Below are positions 9,275-19,383 of a DNA stretch of 64,000 nt, in pieces. The DNA lies in the NCBI GenBank assembly GCA_030848705.1, contig CM061237.1:83757910-83821909 (forward strand), read 5' to 3'. This DNA comes from Heracleum sosnowskyi. Its lineage: Eukaryota > Streptophyta > Magnoliopsida > Apiales > Apiaceae. The stretch's first letter is position 1; each line of letters opens with the position of its first letter. Below the pieces are notes generated by a model. The model was not told the origin of the DNA. It saw only the letters and a list, made by a program, of their open reading frames with translations, and made no database searches. The position numbers were made by a program, and so were the translations under genes.

Positions 9275-9293
9275 CCCCCCCCCCCCCCCCCCC
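9275..9293 (-). promoter_or_regulatory. Copia-2 polypurine tract, pure G19
   Basis: Nineteen C on the plus strand, read as G19 in element orientation, touch the 3' LTR exactly where the plus-strand primer polypurine tract must be. A pure G tract of this length is unusual and may have expanded after insertion or be mis-assembled. Confidence 0.75.
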
Positions 9294-9294
9294 G

Positions 9295-9849
9295 TCAAGC
9301 TGGACTTGGCGAAGAAGAACAGAGAAGACCAAGCTTGGAAGACAGAAAACGAAGCTGAGCAGAACTTAGAGACTTTGTAAACATGTCAGCCAATTGCAAA
9401 CTTGATTGAATATGAAGAAGTTTGAGAAACCGAGCATCAATATAATCCCTGATAAAATGACAATCAACCCGAAGATGCTTAGTACGTTCTTGAAAAACCT
9501 GATTCTCAGCAATGTATTGAGCAGCTGTATTGTCACAGAACAGATCAATTGGCAAAGGAACATGTACATGAAGATCAGCTAACAGACCATGAAGCCATAT
9601 AAGCTCACTGGTAGCATAGCTCATGCTACGATATTCTGCTTCATAAGTGCTCTTAGAAGTGGTTTTCTGTTTCTTGGTTTTCCAAGAAATCAAAGAAGTA
9701 CCAAGAAACATGGCATAGCCATACAAGGATTTAGCAGAAAAAAGTACATGTGCTCCAATCAGAATCACAATAACCTTGTAGAAAAAAATCATTCTGGGAA
9801 TAATAAAACAACCCCATATCAAGTGTACCTTTAAGATACTGCAAAACAT
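9295..9849 (-). pseudogene. Copia-2 RNase H and C-terminal pol
   Basis: The frame encodes the second half of copia RNase H (SLISWKTKKQKTTSKSTYEAEYRSM, with the catalytic EAEY) and the C-terminal tail (CDNTAAQYIAENQVFQERTKHLRVDCHFIRD, LADMFTKSL in pieces), ending at 9295. The first Asp of RNase H (YCDSDWSTC) sits at the end of the upstream frame, and the two meet only through a frameshift near 9750-9790. A short out-of-frame N-terminal extension (about residues 1-45) is not domain sequence. Confidence 0.85.
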
Positions 9850-11998
9850 GAATAGCTGCTTGATAATGAGAAGTTGCAGGAGAATTCAAAAACTGACTAA
9901 GTTGCTGAACAACATATGAGATATCTGGCCTGGTCATGTTGAGATACAAAAGTTTGCCAACAATTCTTCTATAGGTTTCTGGATCACTCAGAGGAGGACC
10001 ATCTTTAATGCTAAGATGAATATTAGCAGGAAAAGGAGTACAAACAGACTTACAGGATTCCAAACCAGTATCTTTTAACAAATCCAAAATATACTTTCTC
10101 TGATTGAGAAGAATACCAGAAGCTGATCTTGTAACCTCAATACCCAAGAAATAAGAAAGAGCACCAAGATCCTTTATAGTAAAAGCATTATGCAAGGAGT
10201 CCTTCACATATTGAATATAAGAAAGAGAATTACCAGTAAGAAAAAGGTCATCAACATAAGCCACTACAGCAGTGAATTCACCATTTTCAGCAGACTTGAC
10301 AAACATAGAGTAATCTTGTTTAGATTGAATGAAACCAAGATCCAACAAGTGTTTACTAAGCTCAACATTCCATTGCCTAGCTGCCTGTCTAAGACCATAT
10401 ATAGACCTCCTTAAACGACAAACCAAACCAGGTGGAACTGCATAACCAGGTGGAGGAGACATGTATAACTCTTCATCCACATACCCATGCAAAAATGCAT
10501 TATTGATATCCAGTTGATGAATAGGCCAATCCTTTGCGGCTGCAAGAGCAATTAAAACTCTGACAATAGTACACCTGGCCACAGGGCTAAAAGTGTACTT
10601 ATAATCCTTTCCTTTAATTTGTTTATCCCCTCTGGCCACCAATCTAGCTTTGCACTTATTTAATGAACCATCAGGATTGAATTTTGCCTTATAAACCCAT
10701 TTACATCCAATAGCAGTATGTTTAGGAGGTAAAGGAACCAATTCCCAAGTTTGATTCTTTTCAAGAGCCTGTAACTCGGCTTCCATAGCTAAAACCCATT
10801 TAGGATCATTTTTAGCTTGAGAGTAAGAATTAGGTTCATGTACTGATAAAACCTTATCCAAAGTGGCCAAATAAGCAGTACTAAGAGAAGGAAATTGTAA
10901 TTCAGTAGAAACATTAAAAGTTTGAGAGGAGCTTGAAGGTAAAGATTTTGAAAGAACAAAATCATGAAACTTTTTAGGAAGAACAGTAGGTCTAGAAGAT
11001 TTTCTGATAGAAACAATGTCATTGTGCTGAACAGCAGAAACAATGTCATGGTGCTGATTAGTATCATGAGAATATGCAGAAGAGTCAAAAGATGGTTCAG
11101 TAGGAATAGTAGAAACAGAAGGTATATCAGGATTAGCAGAACTTTGAGATATAGAAAAGTAAGGTATAGAACCAGAACCATCATCATCAGTAGTAAAATC
11201 AAGAAATGATGTAGTGAGATCATCTATAGATGACACAGCAGAAACAGATTGCTTAAAAGGAAATATGTTTTCCTTAAAAATTACATCCCTACTAATGATG
11301 ACTTTGTGATTGACCAAATCATACAATTTGTATGCCTTTTGAGCATAGGGATATCCCAAAAAAACACATTTCAAAGCTCTAGAAGCAAATTTATCAGAAG
11401 GCTTAATGGCTGCAAAACATAAACAACCAACAACTCTTAACCTTGACAAATCAAGATCTGATTTCATAAGAATGGAGTAAGGAGATTTCCAGGATAGAAC
11501 AGAAGAATGCATTAGATTTATAAGATAGGTAGAAGAAAGAATGCAATCACCCCAAAACTTGAGAGGTAAATTTGCATGAATCCTACGAGCCCTAGCTGTG
11601 TCAAGTAAATGCCTATGTTTTCTTTCCACACGGCCATTTTGCTGAGGATTTCCAGGAACAGTCCTTTGATGAATAATACCTTTTTCAGTAAAGATAGCAG
11701 TACAGAACTCTTGAACAATTTCAGTACCATTATCACTCCTTATGATCTTAATAGAAGCTGCAATCTGTTTTTGAATATAAGCTAAAAAACCAGAAATTAT
11801 CTGAGGAACTTGAGTTTTAGAATGGAGTAGATGTGTCCAAGTAGTCCTTGAATGATCATCAAGAATAGTAAGGAAATATGTAGCTCCAAAAAGAGAAGGA
11901 GTTTTGTAAGGGCCCCACAAATCAATATGAACAAGATCAAAACAAGCAGGGGCCAAAGAAATTGAATCAGAAAAAGGTAGTTTATGATGTTTAGCCAA
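9731..11998 (-). pseudogene. pol: Copia-2 integrase core and reverse transcriptase
   Basis: 755 open codons. The integrase catalytic core begins near residue 20 (HIDLWGPYKTPS, then RSDNGTEIVQEF and NPQQNGRVERKH), followed by a Ser-rich linker (about 250-370) and reverse transcriptase (WVYKAKFNPDGS, QLDINNAFLHG, IYGLRQAARQW, catalytic YVDDLFLTGNS, LGALSYFLGIEV), ending with the start of RNase H before a frameshift. Upstream it is cut from the integrase zinc region by a TGA at 12038-12040. The YVDD catalytic box is intact. Confidence 0.88.
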
Positions 11999-12040
11999 AA
12001 GACAAGCTTCACAATCAAAATCAGCAAAAGATTTGTTTCA

Positions 12041-13065
12041 AACAAAACCAGATAAATGCTGAAACTTAGACAAAGACATATGACCAAGCCTAGCATGAAC
12101 AATATCAAAGAAACATTACATTGATTTATAGAAGGAACAGAATAAGCTGAAGACACAAAATGTGTAGAAGAAACTGCATCTGACAAGAGTTTATATAAAC
12201 CCCCATGTCTGATGCCAACAGCTTTAATCATGTTAGAGGAAAGGTCCAGAAAGGAACAAGATGATGATTGGAAATTAGCAACCAAATTATGCTTATCCAA
12301 AAGTCTAGCAACAGAAAGCAAATTATGCTTAAATTCAGGGATATAGAAAACATCTGAGAGAATAATCTCAGAGTTTAAAACAATAGTACCAACAATGTGT
12401 ACTTGCTTAAGAGTACCATCAGGTAAAACTATATGAAGAGGATGTGCAAGATGTTGAGTATGAGAAAAAACATCCAAAGAAATAGCCATATGATCACTAG
12501 CCCCAGTATCCACAATCCACACATGATGATTAGTAGATAATTGTGTGGTAGTAGCATTAAAAGCAGAAAGAGTACCTGCAAAATTAATTGCAGAGGGAGA
12601 ATCAAAAGAAGGAGTAGTAGCCCTTTGAGATTGCATAAACTTCAGAAATTCTTTGTACATAACAACATTATTGTCCTCAGTAGAAGAATCTGGAACCAGA
12701 TCTAAAGGAGACTCCTGGACACTTCCTGCAAATCTAGTACCAACAGATTTGAGAGATGGAGAACCAGCTGAAACAGTTTTGCCTTTATACCAGTCTGGAT
12801 AACCAACTAACTTGAAACATTGATCTTTCAAATGACCTTTCATTTTGCAAAAATCACAATACCTATCAGGCTTAACCTTCTTATTATCCTTAAAATCTCT
12901 TCTCTGAGAAAAACCTCCTGGAAGCAACCTTGAATTGACAGCATTTCCAGTATTATTGACAGATAAAGCACTCATTTCTACACTCTGAGTAAGTGCAATA
13001 GCATTCTGTCTCTCAATTTGTTGCAGCATATGATATACTCTATTTACTGTAGGCAAAGGATCCAT
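12041..13065 (-). pseudogene. Copia-2 nucleocapsid, protease and integrase N-terminus
   Basis: The frame holds a CCHC knuckle (CDFCKMKGHLKDQC), the aspartic protease motif WIVDTGASDHM and the LLSVARL copia signature. Near 12108 the frame shifts: in this frame the codons turn hydrophobic and meaningless, while another frame continues with the integrase zinc region (ARLGHMS-type) until a TGA at 12038. It is separated from gag by an in-frame TAG at 13120-13122. Confidence 0.85.
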
Positions 13066-13119
13066 ACTTAAGATGTTAATCTTAGCTTGATCATATGATT
13101 TGTTTAAACCAGCAACAAA

Positions 13120-13707
13120 CTAAATTAGTTTCTTAAGCTGATCAGCATCTACAATCTTCTTCAGAAAACCACAAGAACACTTAGCCAAAACTCCACAACT
13201 ACAATCTGGCATAGGCTCTAAAACTTGCAATTGATCCCAAACTTTCTTCAGTTTATTGTAATATATCACAATCGAGTCCTCATTCTGAGTAACAGGCATC
13301 AAAGTTCTATGAATTTCATACAATTGAGGAGCATTAGAATGTCCATACCTTTCCTTGATTTCTAACCACAAATCTCTAGCCGAAGGAGTAAAAATGAAAC
13401 TTTCTGCAATCGACTTATCAATCGAATTAAGCATCCAATCTGTCACCATATAATCATTCCGAATCCATTTCTGTAGATCCAAAGAATCATCAGGAGGACG
13501 TAACAACGATCCATCACTAAAACCTAATTTGTTTTTAGCTCCAAGAGCTAAACTCACACTTCGACTCCAATTCACGTAATTGTTACCAGTAAACACAATT
13601 TGACCTAATTGTGCATTAGAATTATCATTTGTAGAAAGGAAATAAGGATCATTATAGCTAATCGCTGTATTTGTTTGCGAAGAAGAAGCAGTATGATTCT
13701 GCGCCAT
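13120..13707 (-). pseudogene. gag: Copia-2 gag N-terminal domain, ended by a nonsense codon
   Basis: The start is taken as the ATG at 13707 (MAQNHTASSSQ), because upstream codons to 13812 are atypical leader sequence. The region contains the copia gag signatures GQIVFTGNNYVNWSRSV, DWMLNSIDKSIAESF and LWLEIKERYGHSNAPQLYEI, plus a Cys-rich CSCGVLAKCSCGF. It stops at TAG 13120-13122, while the same frame continues without interruption on the other side, so one point change split the gene. Confidence 0.85.
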
Positions 13708-13914
13708 AAGTGTTTGACGGAAAGACGCAATCAAAATGAAGAACAAGAACGTATAAAACGAATGATTATGAAACAAAGAACCTGATATTGATGCAGATTC
13801 AATGCGGAACAAGATGAATCAACAAAAACAATGAACAAAAACGATGAATCACAAAGAAGAATTGTAAAAAGACTGATCGAAAACTTGAAACGAAACTAGC
13901 AATACGAACAGAAC

Positions 13915-13928
13915 CTGCTCTGATACCA
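13915..13928 (-). promoter_or_regulatory. Copia-2 primer-binding site
   Basis: TGGTATCAGAGCAG on the minus strand starts immediately after the LTR (no spacer) and complements initiator Met tRNA. Confidence 0.93.
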
Positions 13929-14150
13929 TGAGAAGATGAGCATCATCTTTGTACAAATGCATAAACTTTCTGAAACTTCATTCCATAATCCAAAAATATT
14001 TACAGAAATGTGTATCTAACCAACTCCACTTTAACAGAAAATGAAAACAATATTTATACAAGAGACTCTCTCTCCTCTAACTAACTTTCCCTCAAAATGT
14101 AACAACTTGAAACCTAACTAGAATTACCAAAATACCCTCTTAGCTCAATA
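13929..14150 (-). repeat. Copia-2 5' LTR
   Basis: 222 bp, same ends as the copy at 9053-9274, with the primer site on its inner side and the duplication AAAAC on its outer side. Confidence 0.95.
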
Positions 14151-14182
14151 AAAACCTATCAATCTAAAAGCAGAACAATATA

Positions 14183-14919
14183 TCTATACTATAATATTAT
14201 AAGCAAACCAGCCTCTATTTGGTTGGTAGTTTGGTCATTTGGTTTGGTCCTCTAAATAATAACCGTTAATATAGGTAAATGAGAACCGTTGGATGTAATA
14301 TTAAAATAATATTCTTTTTTTGATATCTAAAATGCTCCCTTCAAGTTCGAATCCCGTCAACAACATATTAAAATTTTTTAAGATCTAAATACAAATAAAT
14401 GCTAATAAAATAAGATAAAAATTACTAAAAAATCATATAAAAAATACTATTATAAGCAAACTACCATCTATTTGGTTGGTTAAAATAAGATAAAAAACAC
14501 TAAAAATCATAAAAAAAAAATACATTTATAAGCAAACTACTATCTATTTGGTTGGTTGGTAGTTTGGTTCTCTAAATAATAACCGTTAGATATAAATATA
14601 GATAAATGAGAACCGTTTGATGTAATATTAAAAGAATATTATTTTCTTGGTATTTAAAATATTCTCACGGGTTCAAGATTCGAATCCCGTCAACAACATA
14701 TTATTATTATTAAATATTTATATCATATATTTTTCTAAGCTACATTCAAAAGTTCAAGATATTATTCCGTCGAAAACATATTAAAATTTTTTAAGATCAA
14801 AATACAAATAAATGCTAATAAAATAAGATAAAAAAATAATAGTAAATCATATAAAAATACTAAAATAATAAATTAAAAATACTAAAATTCATCCGTGCAT
14901 CGCACGAGTTATAGGCTTG
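14183..14919 (+). mobile_element. Helitron-like non-autonomous element
   Basis: It begins TCTATACTATAATATTATAAG after an A and ends with the stem CGTGC-ATC-GCACG about ten bases before a terminal CTTG followed by T. These are the plant Helitron hallmarks (5' TC...TATACTA, 3' hairpin and CTRR, insertion between A and T), although CTTG is one base off CTRR. The 5' theme (TATAAGCAAAC...CTATTTGGTTGGT...AATAACCGTTA) is repeated inside at about 14450 and 14525. No coding capacity. Confidence 0.7.
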
Positions 14920-15429
14920 TATTATTGAAAGATCGAAAGCGGTTAGCTGTTGGAGCAGCTTATATAAGAATCAGAAGTAACAAACACGCAAGCAGACCAC
15001 CAATAATAGCTTGAAATCGAGTAGAACTAAGGTTGAAATATAAGTAATTTTATAATTTGACATAAACACTTGAGTGCCTTTCTTAATGCATAAAAGAGTG
15101 TTTGAATGCAAGTTGATTAAGATCTTGAATTGTCCATAATTATTTAATAAGAAAAAGAAAGCTCAGATGCCTAGTTGACACAAATTCTACTATCTGCATT
15201 TTAAGTGATTCACTTGATAAGAAGGAAATAGAAGATACTCATCCACAAGATATGACTCCTGGTTCATAGTTTTTGGGCAATGTAGCCCGTTCCCCAAAGT
15301 CACCTGCAAGACTCAATTTAGTGTTAAAATCACAAGTCAGAAAAAAGGACGTCACTAGAACCCGCCCACGGCAAACACATTACTAGGATATTATTAAGGA
15401 TTACCCTGACCTCTATCATTGCATACACT
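14920..15429. other. Intergenic; possible lone terminal exon on minus strand
   Basis: No element boundaries are seen. On the minus strand an acceptor-like TTGCAG|GTGAC at 15303 is followed by 20 open codons (DFGERATLPKNYEPGVISCG) and a TGA at 15239-15241. It reads like the last exon of a host gene, but no family is recognised and no upstream exon is visible. Low confidence. Confidence 0.3.
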
Positions 15430-16332
15430 CAGTGTTGTAAAAAATGAGAATCAGAGTTAATCGGTGAAGGTACCGTCCAGGGATTAATCGGGTAATCGGG
15501 GATTAATCGGAATTATTAATCGGATCATTAATCAGAATAAATTTAATAATATTTTTTATTTACAATTATATTTATATATGTAATTATTTCGTTATTTCAA
15601 CTAAACATATGTTATTATCATATATTTATGCAAATATGTTAAAAATGTTATACTCCCTCTGTTGATTAATATACATTGGGTTCGGACACGGAGACCAAGA
15701 AAATATATAAAAACTGAGTAAAATTAGATGAAAAGTGAGTAAAGTGGTGGGACCTATCAATATTTAATAATAGATTTGAGATAGTGCATGAAAATAATGG
15801 GTGTAATAGCGTTTTAAATTATTATAGAATAGAGATAGTGGAGAAAAGTAGTGGGTGTAATGTGTTTTATATTATTAAAAGTTACTATTTTTGGAATGTA
15901 TAGAAATGAGAAGGACATCCCATATTGGAAATTGTATAGAAATGAAAGGGACAGAAGGAGTATAATTGTAATAAATAAAATTTTGAAGGTTTAACTTTTC
16001 AATTATAGATCAATTTAAGAGGAAAAATAAAGATAATTTATGATTTAGGCATCTAAAATTATAATTATATGTACAAAAATAATATTTTTTCCTATGGTTT
16101 AATCAAGTTTCTACCTTTTAAAATTTTAAATTTTAACTATTTTGTACTATTTTTAAATAATTAGTCCGATTTTTGACCGATTAATCCGATTTTTGACCGA
16201 TTCAGCAAATTTTTGACCGTTTTTTTGAAAAAACGATTAATTGACCGATTTTCGCTTAATCAGTTCGGTGGCCTGCCCTCTAGCGATTAATCGGTGATTA
16301 ATCCCGATTAATCACCGACTTTTAAAACACTG
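15430..16332. mobile_element. hAT-type MITE, 903 bp
   Basis: The ends CAGTGTTGTAAAA and TTTTAAAACACTG are inverted, and the 8-bp duplication CATACACT is perfect (15422-15429 and 16333-16340); both are hAT hallmarks. Sub-terminal zones carry clusters of GATTAATCGG/CCGATTAATC in both orientations (about 15460-15535 and 16150-16315), typical of hAT sub-terminal transposase-binding repeats. It is interrupted by a Stowaway-type MITE at 15653-15960. No transposase is encoded. Confidence 0.92.
15653..15960. mobile_element. Stowaway-type (Tc1/mariner) MITE, 308 bp
   Basis: Ends CTCCCTCTGTT and GGGACAGAAGGAG match the plant Stowaway terminal type, flanked by TA on both sides (15651-15652, 15961-15962). 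It is nested inside the hAT MITE, so it is younger than that insertion. Confidence 0.88.
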
Positions 16333-16575
16333 CATACACTACTAAAATGTACCACTGAGTCTAATATATAATAATTCGTCCAGAACAGAAAATATATAGC
16401 AAAAAGAAATATAATTATTAAGAGCTGTTCTGAAGCTTTTCCTTCAAAGTGAGAACACACTTGTTAATCGCAAATCTCAAGCATCTGTATGTGTTTATGT
16501 TTAGTGAATGGAGTACACAATTGATAATAAAAAATTAATAATACATCAACCATCATCAAATACCTAAAAAGAAAA
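16333..16575. other. Spacer with a possible short minus-strand exon
   Basis: Between the hAT and MULE target sites. On the minus strand CATACAG|A at 16484 opens 21 codons (CLRFAINKCVLTLKEKLQNS then Ser) to a TAA at 16418-16420. It is plausible as a terminal exon but unsupported by any family match. Confidence 0.25.
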
Positions 16576-16598
16576 GGGTTAAATCTCAAAGTGGCCAC
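16576..16598. repeat. MULE left TIR, outer piece
   Basis: GGGTTAAATCTCAAAGTGGCCAC matches the inverse of 41736-41758. The remainder of this TIR resumes at 32253, beyond the LINE insertion. Confidence 0.92.
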
Positions 16599-16633
16599 TT
16601 TTTTTTTTTTGATAAAATAAGTACTTGCATTAA

Positions 16634-17320
16634 TCAAATAGAATCAATTACAAGGCTTTCAATGATAAACTCAGGAGGGATAGTAATCCATTCCTGCAAA
16701 TCTGACATAGAACTCGTCGCTCTTGCTAATTTATGAGCAACGACATTCACAGATAGTAATCCATTCCTGCAAATCCATTCCTGCAAATCCAGAACTATTG
16801 TGTGAAAATATGACTCTCCACCACCACCATTACAAGTATCTGCCAATTGTTTTGCATCTGTTTCAAACACATAATTTCTGAACCCCAACTCTTTAACCCA
16901 AGATAGAGCTCCCCGTAAGCTCATTGCTTCTGCCTCTCTTGGTTGTAACAGACCTTTAATCCTTCTACTACGAGCCAACACAAACTCTCCCTGATCATCC
17001 CGAATCACTGCTCCAACCCCAATACTCCTCGTCTCCTCAAATCTGGCAGCGTCTACATTAACTTTGATCCATCCCCGCTCTGGTTTCCTCCACTGTCTGG
17101 GATTAACAACTACAGCTTGAGTTCTTTTACTTACCTCAGACGGTGCTTTTCTCCAGTTATATAGTAAGTTCATCGCCCCTTCTCGAACTCCAAACACCGA
17201 CATATCTATCCTGTTCCACACCCACCTATTCCTACGATTCCATATGTTCCAACATAATAATGCTATTAACGCTAACTGTTCTGAATTCCCAGTCGCGAAA
17301 ATTCTCTGTAGAACATCCAA
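16634..17320 (-). pseudogene. LINE ORF2 C-terminus: RNase H (RVT_3)
   Basis: The frame starts in the linker after the zinc region (LLCWNIWNRRNRWVWN) and contains the plant LINE RNase H: WIKVNVDAARFEE (first Asp), GVGAVIRDDQGEF, a Glu in AEAMSLRGALSW and the ETDAKQLAD Asp, ending at 16634 just before the poly(A). A 13-base repeat (ATCCATTCCTGCAA, about 16690-16795) has slightly altered the last third. It is cut from the zf-RVT segment by a stop or shift near 17330-17375. Confidence 0.85.
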
Positions 17321-17371
17321 AACCTTTTCACCTGGTAATACTTGGATCAGATCATTAACACTAGTTGCTTC

Positions 17372-17569
17372 CTACACTGCTCTGGCAAACGAGCAACTAA
17401 AAAGTACATGAATATCATCCTCATCCTCTACTCGACACCAAGGGCATTTAACATCTACCTGTACTTTTTTCGTTAGTAAAGCTACTATTGTGGGAATACA
17501 AGCACGACAAGCTCTCCATAAGAAATTAACTACTTCCCCGGTAATTTCAACGACCATAATTTCTTCCAA
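17372..17569 (-). pseudogene. LINE ORF2 zf-RVT segment
   Basis: Short frame with VVNFLWRACRACIPT and CPWCRVEDEDDIHVLFSC, the zinc-binding reverse-transcriptase-associated region of plant LINEs (Cys pair followed by His and Cys). It overlaps the preceding frame in a different phase, marking a frameshift near 17530-17570. Confidence 0.8.
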
Positions 17570-18183
17570 AAACTTGAATGAGTTATGTTGTGCTCCCCTT
17601 GAATTCTTCGATAGCAGCTCTTAACCGTAAACACCCCTTTGTCATCCAGACTCCAAAACCATGAATCATGTCTATCAGTTACTATTAAAGGGATTTTTGT
17701 AAAGAGTTCCACATCTCTAGCATTACATATATCATTTAGAACATCTTCATCCCATCTACTTTCTCCAGGCACCATTAAACTTTGTATTGTGATGTTCTGA
17801 AGTTCAAGTGGCATATCTATCGTTAAGAAGCCATTTTCTACACTTGGAAGCCATGGTACTTTACAGACCATCGTACTATCTCCGTTTCCAATTCTTCTTC
17901 TGCACCCTTGCTTTACAAACTCTTGAGCTGCTAAAATGCTCCGCCACATATAACTAGGGTTATTTCCCAATGTTGCACTCAGAAATTCACCATTCGGAAA
18001 ATATCGAGCTTTCATTAAACTCGTTACTAGTGAATTCTCATTCTTCAGAAGTCTCCACCCTTGCTTTGCGAGCATCGCCAAGTTAAATTGTTTAAGCTCT
18101 CGAAACCCCAATCCTCCCCCTTCCTTACTCGTGCACATTTTCTCCCAAGCCATCCATCTAATTCCCTTTTCTACTGTTCCCAC
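17530..18183 (-). pseudogene. LINE ORF2 post-RT region
   Basis: Codons for WMAWEKMCTSKEGGGLGFRE, WRLLKNENSLVTSLMKARYF and DSWFWSLDDKGVFTVKSCYR are the conserved region between thumb and zf-RVT in plant non-LTR elements. A stop or shift around 18184-18264 separates it from the reverse transcriptase. Confidence 0.82.
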
Positions 18184-18264
18184 TCTCCCACCAGTACCCG
18201 TTCATGAGGCGTTGAATACCATTACAAATGTCATCTGGTATGAACATGAGATTCATCCAAAAGT

Positions 18265-18786
18265 TTAGGATAGATTGGGCTGCGATTTCAACAGTGTGAC
18301 CTTTCCAGCTTTAGAAATATGTTTATTTGCCCACCCATGTAACTTCTGGCTAACTCTATCCTTTAAGAAATTAAAAACTTCTTTTTTCTTCTTTCCAATT
18401 CTCATTGGCATCCCCAAATATTTGCATGGATCAAACACCTCTGTAACTCCGAGAATGTCACAAATTTGTCTTCTATTGGTAACATCTGTGTTCGGACTAA
18501 AAATTACACTGGACTTCTTAAGATTAATTGCTTGGCCAGACATACTTTCATACCTTTGGATAATGTTCTTCATAACTCTTGCCTCTACTTCTGTTGCTCG
18601 GAAAAAGAAATAGCAATCATCTGCAAAGAACAGATGTGATACAGCAGGAGCATTTCGAGCAATTCTACAACCATGTAAGAGCCCAACATTTTCATTCCTT
18701 CTTATAATCGCACCAAGTCCCTCTGCACAGAGAATGTATAAATATGGGGAGATAAGGTCTCCCGACCGAATTCCACGTTCTGGCTT
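18265..18786 (-). pseudogene. LINE ORF2 reverse transcriptase, 3' half
   Basis: It resumes exactly at the gypsy junction with GIRSGDLISPYLYILCAEGL, then HLFFADDCYFFF with the FADD catalytic pair, NLKKSSVIFSPNT and CKYLGMPMRIGKKKK, ending at 18265. It is the continuation of the frame broken at 29119, separated by the 10.3-kb insertion. Confidence 0.88.
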
Positions 18787-19293
18787 TTTTATGGATTAAA
18801 AAACGTGCTTGTGTAATTAATGCTAAGGTTTAATGAGCTTCGAGCTTTTATGGTTGCACTCGTGTTTCCGGACTAAATTGGTCCTCACAAGATGCCTACG
18901 TATCTCAAATCGTTATTGAGAATCAAGCCAAAGACGTAGTTCTGATTGTAGGATCAGGGACCTTATATAGGCGTCTGGAGCCTAGTATTTATGGTATGTT
19001 TAGGAGTCTTAGCGAATAAGTCTCCTTTTTGATATTGGATAAGCATTGTATTACTTGCAGGATAAGTCTTTTCCTTGTTGATAAAGGCTATGACTCATTA
19101 ATTGGCTTTAATTGGGATTCCGGATCCTTCTTTGACCAATTTTGCCATAATTTGGGCTCTTTTAATGAGCCGTATATTTTACCTATTCATTAATTACGAA
19201 ATTAATGAATAATTAGGGATTTGGGCATTAAATATCACACCTTTTCATTGGACCGTCAATTATATTTCTATAATTACTTTTCTGACCATATCA
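18787..19293 (-). repeat. Tat element 3' LTR
   Basis: 507 bp. The plus-strand start TTTTATGGA differs from TGTTATGGA of the other copy, so the terminal TG has mutated. It holds a TATATAAGG-type box (minus strand, near 18961-18971) and the block GCCTACGTA...GAGAATCAAG...ACGTAGTTCT. Confidence 0.94.
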
Positions 19294-19306
19294 TTTGCCC
19301 CCCAAC
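19294..19306 (-). promoter_or_regulatory. Tat element polypurine tract
   Basis: TTTGCCCCCCAAC on the plus strand reads GTTGGGGGGCAAA in element sense, directly beside the 3' LTR. Confidence 0.8.
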
Positions 19307-19383
19307 TTCTGGGAAAATATCCTTGGGGTTTTCGTAGAAGTTACAGCGCATTTTTCCCAAAATTTTCCATTTTTAGGGCATTT

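Larger units (their letters stand above)
9053..14150 (-). mobile_element. Copia-2: complete small Ty1/copia element, defective
   Basis: Two 222-bp LTRs (9053-9274 and 13929-14150) flank gag, protease, integrase, reverse transcriptase and RNase H in copia order on the minus strand. The flanking AAAAC at 9048-9052 and 14151-14155 is a perfect 5-bp target duplication. Total length is 5098 bp. By eye the LTRs differ at five positions (about 2.3%), so the insertion is fairly young. Small size and short LTRs suit the Ale/Retrofit lineage (tentative). Nonsense and frameshift lesions in gag, the protease-integrase region and RNase H make it non-autonomous now. Confidence 0.95.

Noticed and set aside
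10789..11223. 144-codon Leu-rich minus frame resembling a membrane protein
   Set aside because: It is an alternate frame of the Ser-rich integrase-RT linker of Copia-2; the in-frame pol ORF covers the same bases.
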